Shown here: piece by piece, positions 21,701-35,400 of the stretch | Layout: each line of letters opens with the position of its first letter | How positions within the stretch are numbered: position 1 is the first letter of the stretch | NCBI GenBank assembly: GCA_022266195.1 | Contig: WHVY01000007.1 | Location: 3,782,001 to 3,846,000 of the forward strand | Origin: Tetranychus cinnabarinus | Lineage: Eukaryota; Arthropoda; Arachnida; Trombidiformes; Tetranychidae | Reading direction: 5' to 3' | DNA: 64,000 bases | Notes under the pieces: model-generated | Database searches by the model: none | Seen by the model: the letters and a program-made list of their open reading frames with translations, nothing else | What the model was told of the DNA's origin: nothing | Translations under genes and position numbers: made by a program

Positions 21701-24700
21701 TTTCCAAGTATCATTGTCATGCTTTCTTAATTTTCAATGTACTTTCCATCCACATCATTCACACCTTCAATTCTTGAACCGTTTTCCTCTCAACTTTTTC
21801 TTCTCCTTTTTTTCAACAAAAAAAACCAATTCCTAGTTCAATGATAGCAGTATTGATCTTTACACACAAAAGACCCAAATCATTGAGAATAACTTTCGTT
21901 TCATTTTTACTTTAAATTAATCAAATTTACTCATCAATAGTTAATTTCCTTTATTCATTGTCCAATTTCATCAGTTTTCATCCCAACACTTGCAACTGTT
22001 TAACCGGTGAATTTAAATTTTCAGCCCACAATTTCCGTTGAAAGTTTCATGCAAACCCATCGATTTAGGAAATGAAATGAACATTTTTCAACTTGAATGA
22101 AATAATTAAGTTGAATCAAAAGGTTTCATCAATTCATTTCTGGTTCACTCTTTTATCTGGTTTTACAGTTTTTTCACAGAATCAGAAACACTTAAGATGC
22201 TTAAATTGAATAATGTGATTCACAAGATTTGAAGAAAGGATAAAACTTAATCACAAGTTTCAACAAAATTTCAATATCATGACAATGTAACAACAGATTA
22301 ATCTGAATAAACATTGAGAGCTTAAATGGGCGAATTTAAATCTTTAAAAATTACCAAATTAACTTGATAGAATTACTTTTAAACCTTGAATCTTGAATTG
22401 AATATTGAATCTCATTGTTTCAGAATTTGAATGAAACATTTTCAGATTATCGGCTTCATTATCATGAGTCAAAATTGATTCAAAGGTTTGATGAAACTTG
22501 ATTATGAAGGTTAATCCAATAAGAAAATGTTTCATTGCAAATTCATTATAAAAATAATTTGCTCGAAACTCATAAACTTAACCAATCACGCACAGGTTAT
22601 ACCATTTGATTATGTATATCAATGGACCTTTATGGCCTTTTAAATTGGTGTTAATTGAAGTTATACCTAAAGAGGTGGATTTACATTGAGCTAAATTGTT
22701 ACCTTGAAATCACGAATCTCAATTATAAAAATGTTATTCTAATGATTAACTTTTTTTCTTTTCCTTGTGATTTCAATTAATATCAACCGGGCACCCTTAT
22801 GATAATGATCATGGTAATGCAAACCTTTTCTTTCCCTTTCTTTACTGTTACTCTGTCTGTGTTTCATGATAATTCATGATAATGGGGTTTGTTGCCCTTA
22901 ATAATAATAATAAAAAACTACTTCAATTGTAAAAGACAGATTTAATCATAATCAGTTAGGAGTGTAAAATCATTTCTTGCATTCTTTGGTAATAAATCAT
23001 TGTAATCCGTTTCTCTTTTCTCAATCATTTACAAAATCAATTTAGTGCTAATTTAATTTGATATCCATCCTTGAAGTTCAACCAAATTACCTTTAAGTTA
23101 ATCACTTAATTCCCATCAATTAATTGTTGAGCGTATTTTATAGCCAATTGATCGCTTTAACAACATAATTGCAAGTGAATATTTGATTTATCAATTACAA
23201 AAATCGGATCAAAATGAAACAATGAAGAAGTGTTGATAAATCTGTTGATTTTACTCGAGCTAAATCAGCTTTAATCAACAAACTCAAATTTTTGTCAATT
23301 TCTTGTTGCAATAAAGACTTTCGATCGATATTATTTTTGATGATTCGTTAACAGGTTAGCATGAGCTCTGGTTCAAGAATCAGAATTGAAAAAGATCATC
23401 AAATAGTGACTTAAGGAAAGGTCAAAATATGTATTAATCTGAAAAATCAGATGATCTCAACTCTTGTCCAAGGAAACTTGCAATCTTTTGATGAAACTTT
23501 AGTCACTTTCTTGGTCGTTGCTGTCTGAAGACAGTCCTGTCTGGACAAATCACAATTAATGAACCAATAAGTTAGATGATCCTTTTACTTTTGTAAGATC
23601 TGTAAACCCGAGAATTTCATTGAAAATTCTGTAATTTCTGTCTGATTTTTTACTCTTTCTGTCTACAGTTTGTTTCAAAAGTTTCATTGTTTCATCTGCC
23701 AACTTCCTATTTGGCTTCTGTTTAGGGAAGTATTGAATCACTTTGAATTAAACTTGGTATCAAAAGTTAATTTAACCTTTCAATCACCGTTACTTTCATC
23801 GGTAATCTATTCAATTTTACTGTCATCAACCAGCTAATTAAACTGAAATATTGAAATTAGCAATTCCAATGAAAATGAGGCGATTCGCTAAGTAAACTAT
23901 GAAACTCAATATCAAATGTGAAATGTAAAAATAGATCAATAATTTAGCTAATTACAGATGTAATTTAATAGCTATTGGATTAATGTTTTGTTATGCTTGT
24001 TACCATGTTGCATGTATCATTTTCATTAATGATGACAATATTGATTACTTTGAACAATGTTTTATTGTTCAATAGCAATTTACAGTTTACTGAAAAAGAA
24101 AGCAAATCTAATTTAAGATATTCAAATCAATAATCTAATTCTGTTAATCTGAAGCTCTTTTTTATTGACAATTGGCGTGACAAATGAAAAATAGCAATTT
24201 AATCCGTTTTGATTAAAACTCGAATACAATTGACTTTACTGTTCACTTTCCATTGTTAACAAGACTCTTATTAATGAGTCTAAAAATATCATTTTAATCA
24301 CAACTTGAAACTCTCAATGAAAAAAGCTCTTTAATTAAAGCTCATCAATAGGAATACAATATATCAACATAATTAGAGTTACATTAAACTCTTGCATTGT
24401 TAACAATCTTATTTTGATATTTATATTGTTTCATGCTAATTGGCTATTTGTCTCTTCCTAAGTCAACCATAAGATTCATTTCACGATTGTTTCACCGCAA
24501 CCACAATGATAAAAGCCAAATTAAAATCACATTCAGCCGCAATTCAATTTCATTCAATCACAAAAACTAATCAGTCATCATTAAACTCATCAAATTCAAG
24601 ACCAAAGTCGATGTCAAAAACAAAGTCCATCAGCATTTGGACTTCGATTAAGTTGAAAGTGAAGATAAATTTCACTTGGAAAAATCACTTCTTTCGTTTG

Positions 24701-27700
24701 TCTTTGACTTTGGTCAATGTTTAATGATTGTTTTAATTGTTGGCTTTTCGAAGCGGTTTGAAGCAAAAATTTGATCAACTGATTGGACTTGTATTTACGT
24801 ATTTAAGATGTTAAATTTTTGACCATTCAAGTGACCTTTAAGTGTGAATGTGTTTGTTTGTTTGTGAATTACAAGTGAATCTCATGGTAAAATAATGAAG
24901 ATGGGAAAAGAAGAAGAAGAAGACAAAAAAAGAAGAAAAAGAGATAAAGATGGTCAAATGAGAATGGCCATTCATGCTGACCTCATTCTTTCAGGTTCTC
25001 TCTTGATTCTCTCTCTACAATTTTGTTTTACTTTGGATCATAATCTTTGTAAATTGAACAAAAGAAATGGTCCATTCAAGGTGCTTCAAGTTAGCTGATA
25101 AAAGGTCAACTCAACTCTTCTTTTTCACCATTCATTTACCTGGTCACTACTTCCTGTTTACTGACACACAACCAGCAACATTATCATTATCATCGTCATC
25201 GTCATCATCCACCTTCATAATGACCATCTCATGCCTTTTACCTTTAATGTTGACATTTTTCTCTTCACCGTCTTTTCTTAAAATAATTATTCGAGCAACC
25301 TTTTACCTGGTTATAATCCATTTCCATGTTTGTATGTTTCTTGTGATTCTTGAACTTCATCTGAAATCTATTTCCTGACGTTTCTCAACAAATGAATATG
25401 GCTATTGAAACATTCACTAATTGCTCCATCACCGTTTAAGGATAATCAGAGTTTTTTAACTTTAAATTATTACAAATGTTGACATGAAAAATTGAATGAA
25501 CACAATTTACCCTTCAAAGTTTAATAACTGATCCATGAAGCCATTGATTAACTAAACAATTATCATGATACCTAAGACAGGTTTACTGAGCAATTAGATT
25601 TATTAATGATCCAACTTAAGCAAGCAAACATTTCAAGTTTACCTTAAAAAAACTTAAACTTGAAACTTTTCCAAAAGTCAGTTCTTTGTCTTGATTATCA
25701 ATATAATTAGGAAAAATGAATATTCTTCCGAACAGAATAATCGGAATTGAACAAAATCTAAAGTCGCCAAAAAAGTAACTTATCGAAGTAAATTCGTTAA
25801 GAAAAGAAATATTTCGAAATATTCATTTCATGATGGCTTAATCTGACATTTCCAAAGTTCTCAAAGAAGGAGAATCGACAATTACTTCAACAATCGTCTC
25901 AATTGATGAATCAAAATCTGGAAAAAATTGATAAGAGCTATCGAGGAATGAGAAAAATTGAAGAAATACGAAAATTCTTATCATGAAAAGGTTTGATTTA
26001 TTAATACTTTAAGAATTTGAAATTGCAACAAAACTTTTGAAACTTATTGTCATGTTTCGATTTGAAAAAGAAAATGATTTTGGAAATTTTATTCCATATT
26101 TGATGATATCAGCGAACCTCTCCAATGTGAATAAACATTATGCATTGAGCTTATATTGTTGTGGGAAGTGGCAAAAGGTAAACATGCATTTATTCATTAA
26201 TATTGATTAATAATAAGGTAAAAGTTGATATCATGATATTATCGAGTTCATTGATTATTTACATGTTGAATATTTATCTTGACGTAAACTTGTTATAGCT
26301 GAATATAAAATGAAGTTAGACGAGAAGAAACTTGAATCCAAAATAAACTCTCTTCACGGTTATTATTTTATCATCACTTCCATCATGATAATCATCATCT
26401 TGCAAATGATTATCAATCATTTGCTGAACCATTTCTGCATTTCTTCTGAAACTTGGTGAAAAAAGCAAGACAGAAAAGCAGTAAAAAGAGAGAAAATAAG
26501 TTTACTCAACTTTACCATTATCCCTTTCACCAGCACCTTACTGTCCATTTCAACCTACTCAATGGTCACTAGTTTTCTTGACCTTGAGAAAAGTAAGTAA
26601 AGAGGAAAAAAAATCAATTGAATCTTCACAGTTGAACCCTAATCTTGAAATCACATTAAGCCAACCATAACTGATTTAATATCTGTTAACTTTTTTCTTG
26701 CTCGCTTGACCAAAAGCATTATCATAACAATTAACAAGACCAATATGGTTGAGCAAAAGCTGAATGTTCATTGGAATGAATGGAAAACATTTTATTCAAC
26801 TTTTTCTTTTCAGTTTACATTCAGTTTCTTTTATTGTAACTTTCCAACTGGCGAATATTGAATTTTTGGTCGAAACTGCGGTCATTTAGTTGACCATTTT
26901 GAATCAATTTCTTATTCATTTTCATGATACGTGACATTGGCAATGAAATGACGAGTATAATGAAGATGATGACCTTTTACTTACTTCCTGAGATTCACTC
27001 TTGAATAGTTGTATTGACGGTTTGATGGTCCGGATAATTGGTTATTAAAAGGTTGTAACCTGTGTTTGCCAAAAAAGGGTAAAATATGGTTGAACTGATT
27101 ATCAAGATGAATATTTTTAGCTGAAGTTAACTGTAATTTTTGCAAATTTCAAGTCGTTATCATGATGATAAAAGCAACAATCAGGTGAAACAAGTACTGT
27201 TGGTGAAGAAAAATAATGAGAAAAGATTCTCTTTTCTTCGCGTTAATGGTTTCAACCAGAGTTGATTGAATGTTAATGATAACGTGAATAATATCATGTT
27301 GAAATGTGTATCTTTATTCAAGGTTTAAGGTTAATCTTACTTGGTTAACATTTGATCCATCATGAAGTGGATCCATTTTGGCGCTTTTCAAGCGGACAAC
27401 TTTACCGTTTTTGTATGCATAATTAAAGGGCAACAAGAGTTGTGATTGTCTTTTTATCCGAAATTTTACGCTGTTCGTTGATAATCATGATTTAAATTGA
27501 TTGCGAGTGACAGCCTATTGCTAGGTGCAAAATTTTGTACCTCATCAAGCTTGACATTATTAACAGTATCAACGGTGTTTTATCACTTTTTTGGTTCGTT
27601 TATTGTTTCAGTTGTTTCGTAAGTTTGCCAGCTTTTTTATGAAAAGATGAATGACTTTATGATGTCAGGAAATGTATCTTGCAATTGCAGCAAATGTGAC

Positions 27701-30700
27701 AGATTGAACAGTGAAAATGATGATATCGAAATAACATTCAATTGACAGTTTGAACATTTCTTTGAGTCAACTTGTTAATCGTGTTGACATTAATTTCCGT
27801 CATTCTGTGATTACTTAGAATAATGGTTTAACTTTGCTAATGTTGAATTGATTACAGTTGATTCTCGCTTAACGTAAAAATGTGAGTTGGACTTCCAGTA
27901 AATTCCAGCAAGATGAAGTTCTTTTTTAACTAGGTACCTTAAAAGCTGTCGATTGGCCGATCGACCAAGAATATGCATCACTCGAGAATCTAACTGTACT
28001 AATCGTTACTGTATTTCGAATATTATTTTAGCAAAAAAATCGCTTTGATAAACTCGCAATCGCTATTATTATCAACTAACTGTCGGATGACTAAAGTAAA
28101 GTTGGAAGCTAACGTTTTAACAATATCAATGGTTATCAGTAACTTTGACAAGTAATATATTGATATAGCCATTGATAACTTTACATGAGACATGAGATTA
28201 TGCATTGGCATAAAATCTGTTGAAATGAAAAGCCCTGACTATCGATAACTTTCCCTGTCCAACTCTGGACTAAAGATTTATTTAAACAGCTAAACATTGC
28301 ATTTCTAAATTTAGACTTGAAGCTGAGTTGATTCATTTGGTCATTTTGCCTTATAACTGTGACAACAGATTACATTTGAAACAATTTATCATTGTCAAAA
28401 GTTGCAACTAAAGATGTCTAAACTTTTCATTTCAAGTTTCATCTTGAAGGATAACCTAAGATTATCACATTATTATTGCAACAACGACTTGTATTGATGG
28501 TTACTTTGATTATTAAAGTTGATTTGATTCTTATGGACAGTTTATTCAACTTGAAATGATCTTTGGTCACTGAAAGGTGTACAAAATTCGAGTCGACTCA
28601 ATGTAAACATTCGAACCTTTTTTGGCCTATTTTGTATTGAAATTTATGAACTACATTTTAACTCTTGCAACAAATGCATTTCAATAATTATTCACTGCTA
28701 ATATTGACTAAAGTATCTCATTAGTGGGCTAATTATGTAAATCTCAAGAGGATGAAACTTTGAATAATACCGATTATAAAATGTGTTGCGTTTTTTTCAA
28801 GATAAATTGCCTTTGAGTTTACTTTTTTGAATTAATTTCTTAACAATTATTCAGCTAAATTATCTCAATCATAAACATGTAAAATGAAGTTTCAAAATAT
28901 CACATTATCATGAAATTGTTGCCCTGAAAGTGTATTAAAAACCAGACAAGACTGCCTAATGAGTTTAATGTTATCAATTGTTTATTACCTTATTGTGATC
29001 AATGATAATTTCAATGTTGATAAAAGGACAATGGTTCAGGAAAATTAATTAATATGAAACTATTCTCATCCCTGATTTCATCCCAGCCAGATAACATGAA
29101 AAAAATGTATCACTTGTCATGTATTTATTGGATGAATAAATGAGTGGTAAATGAAAAAATTAACTGAATGCTGCAAAAATCAAATGCAGTTGATGAAGCA
29201 TTAAAAAGTGTAACAAAAACTTCTTTCACTGAATAAAATGTTGATATCAGTCTATTGTATGGTGAATGTGCTTCAAACTAAGATTAATTGATTTAATTAA
29301 TGATTTAAACTCGGCTCACAAGATGAATCTATCAAATCCTTGATTGGACAATTTACAGATTCAAAGATTGTAAGGCCATTCAGAGGAATTGCAAAGGGAT
29401 TTCATTCATTTAAAAAACTATTTAAAATTAATTTGATGAGATGAAATGATCAAGTAAAAGCTCGTCAATTCAATGGCCAGCATTTCATATGCATTTCATG
29501 ATTGGTAAAACTCACAAAAGTCTATTTGAGTTAGTCTTGGAAATCTTGTACATGGAAATGTGATCTTATTTGATTAGCAACATTTAACGTTAAATTTGGT
29601 AAAGTCAATTTTGATAAGTGCTGGATTCAATGGTTTGGTGCATTTTCACTCTCAAGTGATTGATTTATTAATACGCCAATGTAATTGTAACAATTTTCAA
29701 AAGATCCATTGTTTCATTATCTACTTGTTTTTTGAGTAATAACATGAAAGTGTCAAATTCTCATGATGCTTCATTTCTGGGAATCATCTTTGGTACAAAA
29801 CGATATTCTGTTTCTTTTCGAAAATTCTGTCAAATTTATAAATCATTTATCAATTCTTGATAATTCTTGAATCACAACTCGAGTGTGTTTTGAAGTTGAG
29901 ACTCGATATCAACAGTTCATTTTGATAAACTTAAAAGTTGACAAAAAAGTTGACTTTCAAGAAAGTTTACCTTTTAATAAGCGTATTATAGCCTTTAAAT
30001 GCTATTAATATTTTCGCTAAAAATTGATTTGAAAAAATGATCGATTGAAAGGATAAACTTTATAAGCAATAAAAACTTTATCTTCTCAGTTGATCATGAA
30101 ACAGTGAATGTGCCATAATAAAAATTGCAAATAAAGATGAAAAATTCATAAACGAATAGCATTTGTGAATAAAACTGTGAATTTGAAGTAAAGTGCAATA
30201 ACTCGATGAGACTGAATTGTACCTTTGCAAGTTGCAATTGTATTACTGGGCAAAGCTTTAAAGTCATCTGTCGTCGTAAAATTATATCAGTAAAAGTGTT
30301 TGTTTTGTTTGTCAACTTTTCAAGTTTCCTTTAGCCTGTCAAATTGAATCCTCATGAAAGTTGTTCCAAGAAGCTGTGAATGTCAATCTTATTCAGATAG
30401 TAGGATTAGAATGTGAAATATTGTCCTTGTCTTTCTTGTAATTTCTTTTTTTCTTTACTCAACTTTTCCACCAATATTGAACTTGTTCATCGTAACTTGA
30501 AAAAGGTAAACTTGTTGCAATTTTTGCATTTGTGTTGCTAATTTGTCTGAGAATAGGGATTTGAACGTTCTCACGTTAACATTGTTACCTGTGCTATTGA
30601 ATGATAAATAAGATCATGCTGCTTCTTCCACCAGGTTAACCTGAATTGTAGGAGTCTTTTTCCCTCTCTTACTCTTTACCTTCCTTAAAAGCCAATTGTT

Positions 30701-32414
30701 GCCTTTTGTTATTAGTTCATCAACAAAAATGAAGATGATGAAGATGATACACTTGAAACGTGTTTTCCTGTTGCTCATTTTGTACTCATCTATTAGTTAT
30801 AATATCAAGTGAAAAAGGAGAAGCATCATCATCATCATCAGAAAAATGTTTATCATTATTGTTATTTGATAAGATTGCTTCTGATGAGATGAGCAACATT
30901 TCTTGTTATTTAACAATCATTTTTACCATTCATTTCAATCATTACAAAGCTGCTTAAACCAACAGTTGATTTAAAATTTTTCCCAATTTACTTTATTGGC
31001 TGTTTTAGTTTCAATGACAACTCAACTCTTTATCTCTTAATGATACTTCATTGAGATTGTTGTTAAATCATCATTCATCTTTACAATTAACCAGAATATC
31101 CAACTGTGATTTATTGTCTCAGTTGATCGTCTTTTTTTCAGGTTAATTTTCATGCTTTATCAGTACATTTCCTCAATATATGCTCAATATTAGTTGAACT
31201 TTTTTTGCCATTTTTTCACTTCTTTGCAAATCAATTGGCCAATTTATTTGTAGAGTCACAGTTGATCGTTTGAGAAAAATTCATTTCTATGTTAATCAGC
31301 TTTGTCTTTATGCTTTTTAGTTTGTTGGTTTGATTTTGATCCATTGAGGCGAATTGAATTCATTTAATTTGGTTATTTTACTGGAACCAAGAAAATTTGG
31401 TGAAAAAAATAATATTCTGAAGCAAAGAAAAAAGCAGCTCCTGAAACTGAATCAAAATGAATTTGAGGAGAAAAAAAAGTTAACTCCAAATCAATGATAA
31501 ATTGATTTTCTGGTAAATATATAAAAAAATACACATTTGATTGAATTCACTTTTCCGTATCTCATGAGCTTCTAAAAATATGTTTTTGTATCACTTGATT
31601 GAATTCATCATGATTAGTGGTCATCAGGTTGTCCAGTAAAACACTTCAAGCTTCGTTAAACCGGATAATTTTCAATGAAGGACCAGAAAAAAAAGAGTAT
31701 CACAAAAAAAGTGGAAAGTTTGGGTTAAACTTGTCATATCGATCCATAAGGTTTGTCAAACCTGAAAACCTTTACTTGCTATTTTAATCAAAAAGTTACA
31801 CTTTATTCACTTTTCAATATCTGTTATCAATCGCAACAATTACAAATGCAAATCTTTACTGTTGATCTTAACACAACATTTAAATTAGATCAAGTAAAGG
31901 TCAGTTTTATTTAGTCAAAACTAATTAAAATTGATTCAAGTTGACCTTAAGTGGTTAAGAGTAAATCAGATTTAGCTGTTTTTACAGTTAATTATGACAG
32001 TTGGTTAAATTGTTTGCTGTTAATTGTAAGGCTAAACTCTATTAATGAACAAAAATACAAATTTCTCTTTAATCATTACGATTACAAGAATAAATTGTAA
32101 CTGTAAATGTAAAATCCAATAAAGGGTAAAGATGTTAATGGCCATTTTCAATGTACAATGTTTAAAGTGCATTATTGCGAGCGATTAAAAGGATGAAATT
32201 AGCAAGATTAAAAGTTAAAACAAAGATGATGATTAAAACCAAACCCTTTTAATTCATTGAAACAATAATCTAAATTCATGTTTTCCTCCCTCTCATGTTT
32301 ATAATAAACCATAACAATTATCATCATTATCACCATCATCATTTTCACTCTGTAAGAGCTTATAACTTATTCATTTTCTTGTTTTCTTTTCTTGTTCATT
32401 AAATTATCCAACAG
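18773..32414 (+). other. 13.6-kb intron of the LRR receptor gene
   Basis: Runs from the GTAAGT donor at 18773 to the ATCCAACAG acceptor at 32414. I scanned both strands for splice-bounded coding exons, nested genes, RNA genes and repeats. I found only AT-rich sequence, scattered short frames without recognisable features, and minor simple repeats (TCATCG near 25185-25210, CATCAT near 30820-30838). The size is far above the other introns in the window, which suggests regulatory content, but nothing specific can be pointed to. Confidence 0.8.
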
Positions 32415-35400
32415 CAATTAAATCTAAATGGTAACCAGTTTAAAGACGTACCTTATCCATCTTTATCTCAACTGCGTACCCTTAAGGTACTTGGCTTGGC
32501 ATCTAATCGTCTAACGGAACTTACAGCCGATGATTTACCAAAATCTCTGTCCAACTCTTTGAGAACTCTTAACTTGACTGATAATCGATTGACCAACCTT
32601 TTACCTGGTTCTTTATCCCACCTAACCCAGTTGACTGAGCTTTACCTTGGTCATAACCAGTTGACCCATTTACGGCCCAATGCAATGGAAGGTTTAAATT
32701 TTCTTGAAATTCTTGATCTTTCATCAAACTTGCTGGACAATGTACCAATTGAAACACTGAATGGTCTTCGAAAATTGCGCAAACTGTATCTTGGCTCTAA
32801 TCTGATTGAGATTCTGGAAAAGGATGGACTTGGTTTGGGTGATTTACCTTCACTTGAATACTTGGATTTATCACGAAATAATCTGGTTTCGCTTGGTGAT
32901 CATCATGTTTTCACTGGTTTACCTCGACTTCGAACCCTCGACTTGTCCTACAACTCTCTTCGTAAACTGGATCTTTCAGAGGAACAGTTGTTCGCTCCAT
33001 TAACTAAACTGGAAACTCTTGATTTAACAGATAATTCACTTGAATCATTTCCAGTTCATCTAATGTATCCACTTACTTCTTTGAGGAAATTATTTCTCGA
33101 TTACAATCGGATAACTGAATTAACCGAAGAATCGGTTCTCTCGATTGGTTCCTCTCTTGATGAATTATCAATGGCATACAACAGGTTAACATATTTACCC
33201 GGTTACCTCGCTTCAAAGAGTAAAAATCTTCGCCTTTTAAACCTTCATGGCAATGGTATTGCCTCTGTCAGTCAAGACCTTTTTGATCCCATTGCTGAAG
33301 CCATTCTAGGCCTAGACTTGGGTCTTAATCAACTGACTCACTTACCCAGGTTAACATTTCCTCGTCTTATGATACTTAACCTTGCCAGCAATGAATTGTC
33401 AGCCCTTGAGCCTGATACACTGATTGACCTTCCTTCACTGCGACACTGTAATTTATCTCATAACCTGTTTAGTTCACTTTCACCATCTCTTTTCACTCGA
33501 AACACTCATCTTGAAGTAATTGATTTGTCTGCCAATTTAATTGAAAAACTGGACGAAGGTACATTTACCAATGGATCAAGCTTTACCATAATCAATTTGT
33601 CCAAAAATAGAATCAAAGAGATCTCATTGGGAGCCTTTCAAGGGCTCTATCGACTCCATAAATTGGATCTTTCTTATAATGAACTTTCAACTCTCAAACC
33701 AGGCACTTTTAATGAAACACCTTCACTGAAGACTCTCAAGTTGTCCTTTAACCGGTTAACTTCATTAAAGGGTGAATACTTTACTCCTAGAACTCGCATT
33801 GAAACTCTCGAATTGTCGGACAATTCCATTTCTTACCTTTATCCAAATAGTTTTACTGGTCACCGACGGTTAAAGACGCTGGACTTGTCTCGAAATAAAC
33901 TCTCCTATTTTCCAGCAGAGATACTCGCTGGTCTACGACACTTGACTAGCATCAATTTATCAAGCAACAAAATTGCTTCTCTGGACTCTTCTGATTTCGC
34001 TAATATGCCTTTCTTAAGATCTCTTGACCTTTCCTTTAACGGATTAACCTACATTGGACCAAATTCATTTTCAAATTCAACCCTACTTTATACCCTTGAT
34101 TTGTCTGGCAATGCAATTGCTTCACTTGATAGAGCAACTTTTAAAGGTTTAACTCGATTAAGGTTAGACTTGTCAGACAATCGGCTCAACTATTTGCCCA
34201 GTGAAATGTTTTCACGATCATACCTTTCACGACTGGAAACGATTAACCTTTCACATAACAATTTCACCATTTTCCCTCTGGAATCTCTTTCACATCAATA
34301 TTTAAATTTACAATCGATTGACCTTTCATACAATAGTTTAACCACTCTTCCATCCAATGTTAATTTAATGGTAAACATTAAATCACTCGATGTTTCCAAT
34401 AATCCCTTGACTCCAGAGGCTGTAACTTCACTCTTGTCTGAACCCAAAAGCATAAGAATGCTCAATGTTGCCTTTACTGGTCTAAACAGTTTACCTTCAA
34501 TCATGGAAACTCCATTCTTACAAAGCCTCAACATTAGCGGAAATAATATAACCCATTTAAAGTCATCAACTCTTCAAAAAACTGCTCTCCTTGAAACATT
34601 TGATCTTTCCCGTAATGAGCTCACTTCGCTGGGTAACTTGATAAATGGTCTTAAAACTTCGAACAGCGATTTACGAGCACTTTATCTTAATGGTAATCCT
34701 TTATCTTCTATTCGTAAAGATGATTTCAAAGAATTCAAATCATTGGAAATTTTGGACATTTCCAATTTAACGGCTCTTTCAAGCTTGGATTGTAGCTCAT
34801 TGGTTTCACTGGTTAACCTGCGAACTCTTTACATGTATGGTTATCCTTCGCTTGAAAGTTTATCTATTCAAGAGTGTCTCGCTCATCTGTCAACTAAACT
34901 TGACCGTCTTGGTGTTGAAGTAAAGGAAGATCATCTTCAGGGTCACCTGCAAAAGGCCTTTTCACCTCGTTTAAATGAGATTCTCATTACTGGTAGCAAG
35001 TTGACTTCACTCTCACCCAGCTGCTTGAATGGGCTCAAAAGTTCAACCCTTAGTCTAACTCTTACAGATACCTCGGTATCCCTTATACCAAGTAACTTGT
35101 TCAGTCCTCTTCCAATGTCTACTCGAATCGATTTTACTCTCTCATCAAATGAAATTTCTTCCTTGAATGGTAAATTCCTCGATTCTTTGGACATTAAACC
35201 AGTCAACATGAAAATTTACGGTCTTCCTGCCAACCCAATTGTATGTGACTGCAGTCTTGAACCATTGTATAAATGGTTAGCTGAGAAAATGTCTCGTCTT
35301 AATTGGTTCCAAAATGAACTGCCTATTGATTCAATAGACAAGTTAACCTGTTCTGGACCCGAAGCTTTGAGAGGCTATCGTCTAATTGAGCTTACACCAG

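Noticed and set aside
27510..27540. Near-palindrome AGGTGCAAAATTTTGTACCT in the LRR intron
   Set aside because: Short, imperfect and isolated; no repeat or gene context.
28115..28180. Imperfect hairpin (TATCAATGG...CCATTGATA) resembling a short microRNA precursor
   Set aside because: The stem is only about 15 pairs with bulges and does not extend outward; in AT-rich intron sequence this is expected by chance.
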